Made by a program: the position numbers and the translations under genes. Below, piece after piece: positions 23,128-35,314 of a DNA stretch of 64,000 nt. The notes under the pieces are model-generated. The model had not been told where the DNA came from, did no database searches, and saw only the letters and a list, made by a program, of their open reading frames with translations. The stretch spans positions 868,001 through 932,000 of the forward strand of contig JAVHNS010000006.1 of NCBI GenBank assembly GCA_036872755.1. The letters are read 5' to 3'. The stretch comes from Orbilia blumenaviensis (lineage: Eukaryota; Ascomycota; Orbiliomycetes; Orbiliales; Orbiliaceae). The first letter of the stretch is position 1; each line of letters opens with the position of its first letter.

Positions 23128-24762
23128 ATGTCCTCGCATCGTCCGTCGATATTATTCCTCACGCATCCGGAACTCGGTCAAGCGAATGTCCATCTCGCCA
23201 CACTATACGAGCTTCTTCTCGCGAGAAAGTATGACCTTCACGTCGCCAGTTTTCAGGATAAGAATCTCGATAAGTCCTTAGGTTTCATCGTCGACTTCGC
23301 GAACGAGAATGCTACCTCTTCAGTGGCCAATGGACCCGTCAACCCGAGGGAAACTGTTAAACGCCACACTGTCGCGGGTGTCTCGATGCAGGTCATCCAT
23401 CCAGACCCTCGAACACAAGCTCACTCCCCACGGTTCAAGAAGTTTCGAAAGCACTTCAAACCGACATTCGATAACCTTTTAAACCATCAGGATGCAGATG
23501 GATACGCCGACAGTGTGCAGAGCGTTGTCGAAATCATTAAGGATGTCCGACCCGCAGTTGCCGTTGTCGACAGTCTATTCTGGCAAGGAATCGATGCTGT
23601 TAGGTTGACAAAACAGCCCTATGTCGTTCTGTGGCCAAACTTCCTAAAGGAATGTATCGGTGGCATGATGCCAAAGGTCAAAACTATGTGGAAAGTTCCA
23701 GTGTAAGTTTGGACGCACCCGATCGATTGACCTAGACAAAATTCGAAACTTACGCTTGATATTATATATAGATCTGGCACAGGATATTCTTACCCAGTCC
23801 CGCTCCATCTCAAACCCGCAAATATGTTCATCTTCTTCACCTTCTTCGCCGCTATTAAAAACTCCTCTAAACGAAAGGCCATTGACCTGCGCCGAAAAGC
23901 AATGGGTTTAAAAGGGCCTCATCCAATTCTCGACTTGGAAGGAGCACCCCAGATCACACCATGCCTCCCCGAAATCGATTATCCCTTCGGATTTAGCAAG
24001 GACGTAATAACCAACTGCGGTCCGATAATATTTCCTTCCAGCATCAAACCAGACGACCCTCTTCTCGTCTGGATAAAGCGTGCGCCAACGGTGTTGATTA
24101 ACCTTGGCACGCACTGTAACTTCTACGAAAAGCATGCGACAGTAGTCCTTAAGGGAATCCGCACCGTCATCGATAAAGTACCAAACGTCCAGATCTTGTG
24201 GAAATGGAAGGAAGTTGAAAGACATACAGAATTAGTTGAGAAGTTCATTTCAAAGGAAGAGGAAAGGGTGAAGATTGTACGATGGTTGGAGAATTCGCCG
24301 ATGGACTTGTTGAATACTGGAGATATCGTGTGCAACGTACACCATGGTGGCGCAAATTCTTTCTACGAGGCGTTATGGTAAGTAGCATTCAGATGTGGTC
24401 TAACAGCACAAGCTATATTGGCATGCCTAGGAGTCACTTGGCTAACATTTATATGCAGGGCGGGAGTACCACACGTAATCCTACCTAAATGGTTTGATAA
24501 CTACGACATGGCTGCACGCGCTGAGTGGCTTGGCGTAGGTGTCTGGGCTTCTAGAAAAACGGCGCCTGACGAAAATGCAGAAGAGTTAGCGGCTGGGATC
24601 TTGACGGTTCTTGAAGAGGGACCCCGGGCGACTAGTATCAAGGAGAAATGTGCGAAATATGCGGCTATAACCCAAGCCTCTGGAGGTAGAAAGCAAGCGG
24701 CGGATAAGATTGGAGAGTATGCAAGGCTTTACGAGGTTCGGGATTCTACCGAAAACCTATAG
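23128..24762 (+). CDS. UDP-glycosyltransferase (GT1 family)
   Basis: Three exons (23128-23702, 23772-24377, 24459-24762) give 494 aa. The N-terminus reads ILFLTHPELGQANVHLATL, as in GT-B enzymes that bind the acceptor there. The donor-binding part has INLGTH and then the GT1 signature region HHGGANSFYEALW, AGVPHVILPKWFDNYDMAA spanning intron 2. GT1 enzymes transfer a sugar from a UDP-sugar to a small lipophilic molecule such as a sterol or secondary metabolite. The acceptor is not predictable. I chose the ATG at 23128 (context AAAATGTC); an upstream frame extension begins with TTG. No signal peptide or membrane anchor is visible, so it is likely cytosolic. It converges on the TPR-SET gene 430 bp away. 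Confidence 0.85.
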
Positions 24763-25191
24763 GTGACTATTTGATGACGTGCCCGACCCGAACTAGGGAG
24801 GGAAAACGGTAATAATAAAAAATAATTGGCCTTGCCCATTGGTTATACCTAAGGACAGGAGAAACCAGGCTGTGATGGAATTCAGTTGAGCGACTTCTGA
24901 GGGAGTGGACTCAAGTATATAAATGCTAAAGTATATAGTGGATGATAGAAGGCCGGTGGTATTCTGTGTGTGTTATTTATCTTTAATGTAGTAATATTAG
25001 CCATAGCTATAGACCATCTTCTAGCTCTATATACCCTAGTTGCGGTGCCGCGGAGAATATAACGCAGAGCACGAAGCAAACGATTGTGTTAACAAGTTCA
25101 ACGGGGCGAGTTCGAAGATCGGCATAGAGTTAAACGTTCTCATGGATTCCCATTTGAATTATGATAATCTGGCGTGCGGGCCGCTAGGGAC
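24763..25191. other. Convergent 3' spacer
   Basis: 430 bp between the stop codons of the glycosyltransferase and the first TPR-SET gene, AT-rich, with a candidate polyadenylation-like AATAATAAAAAATAAT stretch at about 24810. Nothing else recognised. Confidence 0.4.
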
Positions 25192-27618
25192 TCAGGCCCC
25201 ACTCTTCCTAGCATACCTCACAATAACCTCCCCGAACGTCTCCTCAAAGGTAACATCCTCCCCAACCACAACTCTGTATGCCTCTTTCGCGACCTTTTTC
25301 CAATCCCGAAACACCTTCCCTCCCATCAGGCCCGTAACCGTAGCGAGTCTGACATAAGCCCTCACCAGGTCAGCATCAATCCACCCCTTATGCTGAAATT
25401 CCACACCTTTCTCCGGGGTTGCATGGTAGACAGCACCCCAGGCCGGTGGCGCAGCATGCAGTGTATTATACGCCGGGTGCGCCATTCCCAATTCATTCAG
25501 AAAGCCGTAGAGACGCAGGATATTCTCGCCTAGGAAACGTCGTGGCACCTCAGTCGCGTCGAAGATATACGTTTTTTCCAATCTGACGATAAGTAATCTT
25601 AGCTCTTCCATATCTTTGACTGTAGTGGTGGTGGCCTCATTGACGCGGGTGATGACTTCATTCAGCTTCTTTGCTATCTCTTCGGTCTCTTCGTTGATTC
25701 CGGGAGCTGACTGAAACTGGCAGAGTTTGCAGTTACAGGTGAATTTCCAGCTGGTGTTGAACATATCCCGTCGGATCTTATATCGAACAAGAGAATCTGA
25801 GTAGCTGATAAGGATCTCGGTATCCTTTGGCATATCCACAACCGCGCGGAGGATCATCATGTCTCCAAAGAAGGTTCGGCGAGCATTAGGGATACAAGAG
25901 TGGTTGGTGTACGATGGGAGGATCCAGAGGCCAGAGTTGGGGTCAAAAGGTTCATCCTGGGACTTCTGCGGATTTCTGCTGGATGGTGCGCCATAGTCGT
26001 CCGGATGCATTTCTGGGAATTCGTCGTAGTATGAACACGAGCTAAAGGCGTTGCTGTTGCAAATTGCCCTTATCAAGAACCTTTCGATTCTGTCAGTTAT
26101 TGACTGTCAAGATGTGCATAGTATAGATAGGTAACTCACGAGTCAATGACCTCATCAGTTTGTCCGCCATCCCTCCCAGGCCCGTCATAGGTATTATGTA
26201 GCTTTAAAAGATCCTTATATGCCCCAGGATTTCTGCTCAACTTCTCCAGAATCGCACTTGTCAAAAACGCCCCGACACCTTGATCGACATGTGACTTCAT
26301 AGGATGAATCATTACAGAGACACCGTTATCTCTGCCCCTGCAGTTTGCAAAAGCCTTTACGACATAAAGTAAATCCCCCATCTTAACATCCTTAGCAGTG
26401 AATAACCCGTTCCCACTGATCGTAGAAGCCTTAGGACAGACAGGGATAGTGTAGTCTGCAAAGTCATACTCCTGCGAGTCGAAATCGTTCTTCGCCATAT
26501 TCACCATTTTCTTGAAGTCGTATTCACCTTTCATTTCTTCAAGCAGCCTCTTGCGAGTACGGGTGAGATCATCTTTCGCGAGTTGGCTGTTGGGATAATT
26601 GGCAAGGAGCTTAGTCAAAGCGCCACCACACTTTGCGAAACGGCGGAGGTTGTATAGAGACTTTGCTTTGCGATACAATCCCTTTTCGTTCAAAGGGTCA
26701 ATGAGCAGCGCAGACTCGGCGTCTTCAAGCGAAAACTCATATTCTCGACGCTGGATCCGAGTCAAGGATCTGTTGAGTAAAAGGGATAACCTGAGAGCCG
26801 TGTTCGATTCATCATGGCCGCATGCTAGTATACCCTTTGTGTACCTATAATTTGCAACAGATACCATTAGTAATCCAATAATCTATCCTCTGACCTGGGA
26901 TCAAATAAATAAGTACATACCATTTTATCGCTTCCGCGAGCTTCCCGGCCCTAACAGCCTTATTCCCAATATCCTTGTAGTCTTCCACAGACCTAGCCAT
27001 ATTCTCAACCCTCCAAACCTCTGGAACCTCTTCATCATCCTCTTCCATCAAAGCCAAATCACTAGGGTGGTCAACCCTCAAACTCTGGATCGCCGTCGTT
27101 GAAATCTTAAAAAGGGGCTCTTTAACACACAATATCTGCCCAACCGGCAAAAACTCCCCCAGATCAACTTTCCTGCCGAGATTAAAAATCTGGAGTTGTC
27201 CCGGATTTCCGTTCTCATCCTCGACAATAACCGAAACACTCACAATTCTTTTCGCGGGACAGACGGTTTTCACAAATATCTTGTTCCCAGAATGTCGAGT
27301 TTCCATTCTGAGATCTTTGAGGGTGATGCTCTCCAAATCACTGAGGGACTTACGTGAAGGAGGGTATGGTTCGATGTAGTACTCTGTCAAATTATGTTTT
27401 GCACTAGCGAACGATGACCCTTCGTCAAGTGGTTTTCGTTTTTTGAGGAGGGAGATGAGGTGCTCTTTCGTTAGATGTGAAGACATCTCGATTTTCTGAC
27501 CTGCAAGAGCTATGGCGCGCTCTTGTATTTGAGTTTGCATCTCAAGCTGATCCCATTCGAATTGTGTGAAGGAAGTTTTCACCCGTAGGTTCGGGGACTT
27601 GTCCCAGAGGGAGCCCAT
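25192..27618 (-). CDS. TPR-SET domain protein, tandem paralogue A
   Basis: Exons 26921-27618, 26140-26844 and 25192-26080 give 763 aa from the ATG at 27618 (MGSLWDK); a longer frame starts only with GTG. Residues ~110-190 form a beta-rich segment (VIVEDENGN, GQILCVKEPL, LRVDHPSD), followed by TPR helices (~225-330, including YKDIGNKAVRAGKLAEAIKW). The SET core holds GNGLFTAKDVKMGDLL, TNHSCIPNARR (~525-535) and ILISYSDS; a post-SET C-x-C-x2-C is in TCNCKLCQ. These are the residues needed for AdoMet binding and methyl transfer, so it is likely an active lysine methyltransferase, substrate unknown. The next gene upstream (28747-31907) has the same domain order and several identical phrases, showing tandem duplication. 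Confidence 0.82.
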
Positions 27619-28746
27619 TGTGAGAAACTGGAAATGGAGATGATGCTGGAATTTGCGAGTGCAGATGCAATGAAGCACAAAGAAGTATAAGAAAGAAAGA
27701 ATATCGCGGTATCGGATGTCTGAGGAAGATGGAATTGAAAACTTTCCTATAGCTTCAAGAGGCTGACAGTGGTAGTTTGTGCCAGTGAAATATAAGAAAA
27801 TATTATCGAAGCTTTTACCGACGTCTTTCTCCTCATTGCGAGACCTAACGGACGCCCGACCGCACCCCTCAATTGCCTAGTACTATTGCCGAGACTACTG
27901 CGACTGCCAAATTCAGGTCAAACTACTAAAGGCGTTGAAAGTTACAGCCCTAAGTGCCGTTTAATTTGCTGCTGATATTTTGGGGGGGTGTAGCGCAACT
28001 TGGGGATTTAGATACACATGCATAAAGCATCCACAAGCCTGCTGCTAGCATCAGCAGGCATTATTATATCAACAGGCACCATTTTGCCGATGTGCGGCTT
28101 GCAGGGATTTTGATTTGGTGCTATATCTACAGATCCAACATCTACAACACCAACATGCATCTATTCGCTGCTTTGGCGAATCAATATTGAAATCCTGGCC
28201 GTTGAGGATAGATTTCATAGACACATTGGCATAACCTTTCGAGAAATTTTCGGTGCTCCGTTTCTTTGGGTACACACGTATATACGTATGTAGATAGTTT
28301 TTGTTATGAGGCTTTGGAGTGACCAAGAAACAGTTACCCGTTAAGTATGAGGTACAGTATGACTTGGTTCTGATGAAACCATGCACGCTACTGTATGAAC
28401 GCTACTGTATAAACGCTACTGTATAAACGCTACTGTATGCTATGTTATCGCTTCGAGAGTTTATGAGCACCTCCGAGCTCATAAGCCACAGATGTATTTA
28501 TCTCTAGTTCACATGCGCCCCTTTATGCATCGCTCTTGTGGCTAGTCTTACGATTTGACAAAATCCCCTTCTCCGCCAACATGATGAACGTTCGAATAGA
28601 ATGTCTTTTTAAAGAAAAAAACCCCTTCAGGAACATAAAACCTCAATGCAATCCAGCCGTATGTGCCAATAAAAGCCACAACCAAGAAGCTCGTATAACA
28701 AAAAAACGGCTCGAGAACGTGGTGTCGAAGTAATCCAGAAGCTCCC
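27619..28746. other. Spacer between the tandem TPR-SET genes
   Basis: 1.13 kb on which the promoter of paralogue A should lie. It holds the 14-bp tandem repeat at 28387-28442. The small frames at 28069-28386 (minus) and 28536-28733 (plus) have no recognisable content. Confidence 0.4.
28387..28442 (+). repeat. Short tandem repeat, 4 x 14 bp
   Basis: Four consecutive units of CGCTACTGTATAAA, the first and last with tatgaa/tatgct endings. It lies about 770 bp upstream of the start codon of paralogue A. Confidence 0.85.
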
Positions 28747-31700
28747 CTACCCTGCTAACTCTGTCTTGGTCAACCCTTCCATATCCAACCACTCGACCAA
28801 ATCCGCCATGCTCAACATCTCCTCCTCAGTTAATTCTGAAACCTCCGCCTCTTCCAAACGTCCCCAAAATATCTTCTCAAAGTTAACAGTCTCTCCACAG
28901 AGGATCCCATAAACCTGTCTAGCAATTGCCCTGAGCGACCAAAAGACCCCACCATAAAATCGGGCACTGCTAATGGCAGCCAAAATCCAAGCTTCAACAA
29001 GCCACTTGCAGATGAACCCGTATCTAAAGATCTTAACATCTCCTTCAATAAACTCGAACTCAGCTCTGAGAGCCTTGAGAATTCGTAGCGCCAACTTCAA
29101 GTTTCTCAATTCAGCCGTTCGACCGGTACGTCTTCCGCCATGGTCGACTCTGCGTCGAAAGAACTCTTCAGCCATCAAAGCCCATGCCATATCAAACTGC
29201 GGCATATCGCCGGGCAGATCTTTGAACTCATATTCCAAGGTCACAACGCAGTGTGAGATACCATCTAAAATGACGGATGGGTTCTGTGCATAAGTCCCGC
29301 TCATCAACTCTGCGATAGCTTCGGAGATCTGGACACGCCTGATACAGTACTCGTAATTCTCGTATTCAAATTCACAGCGGCTGCACCCGCAATTGAAGTC
29401 AAAATTTTGCTTGAGCAGCTCGCGGCGCTGGGTGAGTGGTGAATAGTCATCATCCAAATAGTCAATCAAGAGTTCATCACCCTTGCGGATATGCGAAGCT
29501 GCATGAACGAACATCAGATCGGAAAAGATCGAAATGCGAACATTTGGAATGCAACTGTGGTTCATGTACGCAGCCTGCGGAAAGAAACTGGCTTGTTCTG
29601 CGAGCTCTGGGTCGCGAGGGCCTTCATTCTGACTGTTGATTGAACTTCCATCAATCGAAATTGTGGAAGCATTAGGAGGTGTGAGATTGGCGCTACCGGC
29701 CGGCGTAGAAACCCGAGAACTGCGATTACTTCCAGGGAAGATGTCCGGATCGAGGATTCCATCGCGATTAGAGATGCGCTGGTTGTAGATGGTGTGTTGA
29801 ATAGCATATTTCTCGATCGTGTTATCGACCCAGAACCTTCTCAAGAATCAGCCTTATGAATTTCTGGATTAGTGGGTGACAAGATATATACCTATTAACA
29901 TAATATTCCCCATCATGCTTGAAGAAAGTTGATCCAAAGTTTTCGCGATTCAACTTCTGCATCAAAAGACCCACATTCTTCGGCTCGGCTAGCATCCGTT
30001 CAATCGTTCGTGCAACCATCTTCTGCCCATATTTGATTTGTCGCGGTTCTCCTTTGAGGTCGCTGGCTTGCAGAACCGTATTATCATCTCCGTAAACAGT
30101 TGCTACTGCTTTTACGACCATAACAAGATCACCAGCATCGAAATCCTTCTGGGCAAACATCCCATGGCCACCAATCGTCAGGTTCTTTTTCACACGGACC
30201 GCAGAGACAAAATCGCCAGCGCAAATTTCACGTTGCCCTTCCTTCCCACGCTCTAAGATCTGAGTCATGTTATATTGGCCGATGGCGTTTCCCTGGTAGT
30301 TTCGGATCTGGGCGTGGAGCTTTGAGCATTCCTTAAATTTGTAGCGAGATGCACCCATGATCCTGAGGAGAACTTGTTTGGCCTCATCATATTGATATAG
30401 ATGGAGGAGGGCATTGGATTTATGCCAAGCAGCCTTTTCGTTAAAAGATATAGCCAAAATGGCGTTGGCATCAGCAAGGCAGTTTTCCCATTGTTTGAGA
30501 TACTGGTAGCAGGAGACGCGCTGCTTGAGAACCTCGAGTCTAGCCGTGCTATAGATACTCGAGGAACTCGGACGAGAGAAATTCTTTAGTGTCTCCTGGT
30601 ACGCCCGATCCATGATCTGGCAGGACAGGGACAAACTATTGCCAGTATTAGCTGCGTACCCAAGTAAATTATCAGATTTTGCCCACCTACCAATCAACCG
30701 CCTGGTGGTACTTCTTCCACCTAATGCGGAGCTCGCCATCCATCTTAAGGATTTTTGGCTCGGCGTCCAACCCGTGAGCATCCCTTCTCCTCCATTTGGG
30801 GGGAACAAGGTGATGGTTATACATGATATACTTGATATCAGAAGGGTGGTCAATTCGAATGGTTGCGACACCGCCGTAAACCATGTGGTAGAAGGGCTCC
30901 TTGATAATCATCAGTTGCCCTTGCCCGATCCTGTCCTCAGCATGGTTGGTGTATGGGAAATCGAAGATGTTCAACATCTCCCATTTCCCATTCTCATCCT
31001 CGACGAGCACATGAGTGGCGTCGAGGTGCTTCGGTGGGAGGATTGCCTTGACGACAAGGCAATATCCCCAGAGACGCTCGCCCACAAGTAGGTTGCGGGC
31101 CGACGTTGGTGTGAGATTACGCCCAGTCGAAGGAGCATATGGAGCGATCTCGGTCCTGATGTTGTAAGCAGAGGCCGGATAATCCGCATCGGCCGTGGAT
31201 GGTGGGATCCCGGCGAAATAGCGATACATATGGCGGTTTTCTGGGTGCATGTGGAGGGCCGGGAGAGGAGTAGCGCTTGGTACGGTTTGGATAGTCGAAT
31301 TGGCATGGTACTGCAAGATCTGAGCTCCTGGGCTAGAGATAGATGGAGAAACAGCAGCAGACCTATCAAAGTCGAGGCCAGAGGAAGTAGAATTTGGGGT
31401 GAAGTTGACTGCCATTTTATCACCTGCTCGGCTGGGGCGCACACCAGCTGAACTATTGATCTTGCGCTTGTCTTTGTGAAGACGGCGGTCAAGGTCCATC
31501 GGAGGGCGAGAGCTTGAAGCCATTGTGGGACAAATTATGTTGCATAAAACCCGAGCGACCCCCCAAAGGTCACTGGACGGTGGCTGAGTGGGGGAATTGT
31601 CTTTGTTATTGCTGCTACCGTCTGCCTGTGGCTTTGGAGCCGCTTGCTGGGCCTTCAAAAAGTGAATAGATTTAACAGAACGAACCAGATTGAAGAGAAC

Positions 31701-31907
31701 AGCGAATAGATAGAGAATCCACGATAAAGCTGGACGAGTACCAGAGAGGTTAGAGATGACTTTTCGAAGACGAAGTAGGACGATGGCCTTGATGATGACG
31801 GATGGATAGTAAGAAGCGCCTTGACCTCGAACGATGTGAACAAGACCATTTGGAGGAGCCATTTTCGATAAATACGGACTGAAGAGCTTGAGGATGATGT
31901 CGTACAT
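28747..31907 (-). CDS. TPR-SET domain protein, tandem paralogue B (1017 aa)
   Basis: Exons 30691-31907, 29892-30635 and 28747-29839 give 1017 aa. The beta-rich segment repeats that of paralogue A (LVEDENGKWEMLNIF, GQLMIIKEPF, IRIDHPSDI), then TPR helices, a SET core with GGHGMFAQKDFDAGDLV, MNHSCIPNVR (~745-755), LLIDYLDDDY and a post-SET CGCSRC. The N-terminal ~200 residues are extra: they include a hydrophobic stretch (SWILYLFAVLFNLV, ~45-60) that could be a membrane segment, then a low-complexity Ser/Pro linker. An ATG further in (MASSSRPP, 31524) would drop that part. A Ser/Asn/Thr-rich insert (~675-730) lies before NHSCIPN. Likely a protein methyltransferase; its membrane link is inference. 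Confidence 0.8.
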
Positions 31908-32413
31908 TTCTAGGTGGTAAGACGGAGACGGAGACGGAGACGGGGATAGCGATGGCGATGGTAGTGAGAACGATGATGAAGATGAAGTCGTGATGAGAGC
32001 CGCTGAGCTTTTTAGTGGGCGTTCTGAGGACCGCTTAGGAGTATTTCGATGCTGAGCTAGCTAGGACTCAGTACGAATTCCCCTAGCAACCACCTAGCAG
32101 CTTGTGCCTAGACACTGTATGCATACTTAAGTCTATACCACCAATCTAAAGCTACTAAGAGACTACCCCGAAGCCTGTCAGCTATAAAGGCCTGGTATAT
32201 CTAACAACCTTCTGAAGTGATCAAAGGAACAGCTACACGGCTAAAGGCATGGTAAGCTACTTCTTTCTGTCCATTTGTCACAATTATATATATTCTGAAT
32301 GAGTATCAAATCCATAAGTGACCAGAGTAAGTACTTATAGAGGTATTTATTACTATGGAGTATACTTAAGGTTGGTCTTGTAAACTTAAGGTACTATAAC
32401 AAACACTCGACAC
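31908..32413. other. Promoter-side spacer of paralogue B
   Basis: 500 bp between two minus-strand genes. It starts with a purine microsatellite and is otherwise AT-rich without recognised elements. Confidence 0.4.
31921..31995 (+). repeat. GGAGAC microsatellite followed by GAT-rich stretch
   Basis: About four GGAGAC hexamers (31921-31943) run into GATGGCGATG and GATGATGAAGATGAAG up to about 31995. It lies directly upstream of the start codon of the minus-strand TPR-SET gene, so it is probably in its 5' leader. Confidence 0.8.
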
Positions 32414-33436
32414 CTACTCCTTCTTGTAGGGCAGTCCAATCTCTGTCCTCTTAGCACCATACATTCCCGGCATGTCTCCAGTGGGTCCAACTTGCTCCTT
32501 CACAATAGTCAGCAGCCTGATAGCTTCCTCGATGACACCGAGCTTGACCCCATTATCGTCTCCAACATCTTTGATATGTCTGGCATCCTTCAATGCATTG
32601 TTAATGGCAAACTTCGGCTGATCAGTGGCATAATCCCCACTTAGCATTCTTTTGGCATATTGTGGCTGTATAATCTGGTTAGCCTTTATTCAATACATCT
32701 GATACCTAAGTACCTAGACATGGCCCTGGGTAGGCATGGTATCTAACCATAGGGAACTTACGTAAGGTCCTCCGAACACGGCTTCCACAAACTGCACAAT
32801 AGCATCTTCTCCTAGACCGCTCTGACTAGCCAAAACCATGCTCTCGCTCAACGTAACCACCATTGACAGCACAAAGTGATTACCCGAAAGCTTCATCAGT
32901 GAAGCAGTACCAGGTTTCTTCCCTCTCAGGTCGATATAAGCCTTGCCCATGACACCTTTAGTGAAGGGAATAACCTCATCGATCCAGTTCTCATTACTCG
33001 AGGCAAGAACATACGTCAATTGTCCTGCAGCAGCGACAGCGGGGACTCCAAACACCGGTGCGGCGACAAACTTTGCACCCTTGCCCACCAGAAGGTCTGA
33101 CAGGGAGTCTGTACATTTAGGTGCTACAGTCGAACTTTCAATGAACAACTTTCCAGAGATATCTCCACTCTGAGCAGCAGCATCGATTGTTTGTGTGATT
33201 GCAGCGTCGTTGGCCAGACATGTAAATACAATATCTGACTCCTGAACCAGATCTGCAATTGAGGGTGCTACTGCAACTTTAATGCCTTCTTTCTCAAGTG
33301 AAGCAGCAAGTTCGGCAGACTTGGCGTTGTTGCGGTTGAAGAGAAGAAGGGGTTTGTCGTGAGGGTATTTTCTAGCAAGGTTCGGGACCATAGCGGCACC
33401 CATGTTCCCGAGGCCAATCCAACCGATTTGAACCAT
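32414..33436 (-). CDS. Beta-hydroxyacid dehydrogenase (3-hydroxyisobutyrate dehydrogenase-like)
   Basis: Exons 32762-33436 and 32665-32414 around a ~96-nt intron encode 308 aa. The dinucleotide motif GWIGLGNMG is at residues 5-13, LFNRN follows beta-2, IESSTVAP is the substrate-loop region, and the catalytic motif KLSGNHF (K182, N186) is complete. The family reduces or oxidises 3-hydroxyacids with NAD(P); members include 3-hydroxyisobutyrate dehydrogenase of valine breakdown and glyoxylate or tartronate semialdehyde reductases. No clear mitochondrial presequence is present because the Rossmann fold starts at residue 3, so a cytosolic NADP-dependent enzyme is more likely than the mitochondrial valine-pathway form. 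The start is the ATG at 33436. Confidence 0.85.
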
Positions 33437-34432
33437 TGTGCTTGACTGATATGTTTAAACGTATAAAATATGCTCGAGAGAAATTTGCTGGTAATAAATA
33501 GATAGCGGTTAGGTTCGAGGCAATGGAGGACACTCGAGGTTTATATGCTGTCCGAGGATGTTCCTTTGAAGGAGCGCGCAAAAGTGGAATCTTGCGTTGA
33601 AGTTTATATGCTTCAAGATACCACCGTCGTTTAGCTGTTAACATGTTTACTAATCCCCCTTCTAACCCAATGAAAGCCCCACCCCGGCTCACGACTCCAA
33701 TAAAACCCTCGACGATTTCATCCCGCTCCGAAGCCCTTAACCACTTTCATAGCATCGGATAGACCTGGCAGGATTCTCGCAATTTTCTCACCGAAACTCT
33801 CAACCGACAACTATACGAAAAGTCCAAGCTATGACGAAACCCATGCGTTACAGTGCATACCAAGCTTTCCTACCCCCCTGCATGAAACCCATCCGGATAA
33901 TGCCGGCACTGCCGTCTTTGGTTTGGCTGTAGATGACAAATCTGATTACAGGTCAAATAGTTTGCTTGCTCTTTCACTGTTACTAAGGCATGGCCTGACT
34001 GACCGTGCATAACGTTACGTATCATTAAACATTCGAACATATGAACTGACTCGTGAGAGATTAACTCTAATAAATTAGCTAACAAGCAAGATATCATCTT
34101 ATCAAAGATCATAATCGTGTTAATAACAGACTTAAAACGGTCGGAAGAAAAAAGAAATATCTAACAATAGTCCAAAGAAATTGGTATCTCCTCCAGCTTG
34201 CGTCCACAAAAAATGCAACAAACAACGCCAAGCGCGGAAACAATACAAGTGCAGGAACGTAATTATAAAGGATAAATAGAAAACATTACACAATCGGCAT
34301 AGATATCACGATATCCATGGTGGGGGATTAAATTTTTAGGAGGATACCAACCCCATAGAACCGGGATTAAGGAAAGAAAGAAGAGAAACTGGACCGTATA
34401 ACAAATCCAAAACGTGGACATAAAGAGAGAAA
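33437..34432. other. Spacer, no gene seen
   Basis: 1 kb between two minus-strand genes. The first part should be the promoter of the dehydrogenase (a TATAAA-like word on the minus strand near 33543). No coding signal recognised. Confidence 0.4.
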
Positions 34433-35314
34433 TCACATCCCACCAGCCATTCCCCGCACCGTCGATGACTGTAGTGTCCGATAGACAGCATCCCAGTCTG
34501 TTTGTCGATTCGCGAGGATTGAAATCATCTTCTTGTCCTTCTCGTACTGCTCCTTTCTGCCACTAGCGATGGTTTTCGCCTGCGTTGTCGTTCCGTAGAA
34601 AGTCTCCAGTTTCTTCGATATAACATTGTCGAAATACGCAGCCAGGACAGCGTATGGAGACCCAGCATATCTCGAGCCCGCCGACGAAGTCGTAACACCA
34701 TTTGAGGCTAAAAGGTATGACATTCGAACATAAAGAATCGGAATCTCGATGGCATCCTTCTCAACAAACATCCTCCCCGCCAAATCATTGAGAGCTTCAA
34801 CATCGCCGTCGCGGACCATACCAGTCCCTCTTATACCAGAAACCCATCTATCCCATCCACCATTCCCCATCATCGTTCTAACTTTCTCAAAAACATTCTG
34901 CAACTCCGAATAGTCCGTATCACACCGTCGTGCCATATCCAACGCACGGTGCACGCTTTGCTGATTTAAATGTAACGGAATATCTTTTCTCAAAGCGAGA
35001 GACGTATAAGGTGCGCCGTCTAAATTTCCCCATGCCTCAGAAATACAGTATTTTAGCATGTTATCCAGAAGCGCCAAGGGCGTTGGAATCGCTTGAGTTG
35101 CGATCCATTGTCGTAAGGTCTGTGCGTGGTCGGAGGATGTATAATGTGCGCGAACAAAAGATGTGACGACTAATGTTATTGGAGGCGTCTATATATAAGC
35201 AAGTGCATCCCATTAGCTCCAAATTATTCAGATAATTATGCTCAAGTTTTAATTAATGTAGGTGCTTACGTTCAGCGAAAGCAGGTACCGCAACGAACCC
35301 AAAATGTTCTCCAT
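34433..35314 (-). CDS. Conserved-looking protein of unknown function, 266 aa
   Basis: Two exons: 35270-35314 (MENILGSLRYLLSLN) and 34433-35188, joined in phase across an 81-nt intron with GTAAGC donor and TATATAG acceptor. I do not recognise the family. The protein is largely alpha-helical by composition, with no signal peptide, no membrane segment and no catalytic-looking motif. The first exon supplies a good ATG, and the whole frame stays open with balanced composition, which is why I accept it as real. The C-terminus ends RGMAGGM. Neighbours (dehydrogenase, acetyltransferase) give no clue to its role. Confidence 0.6.
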
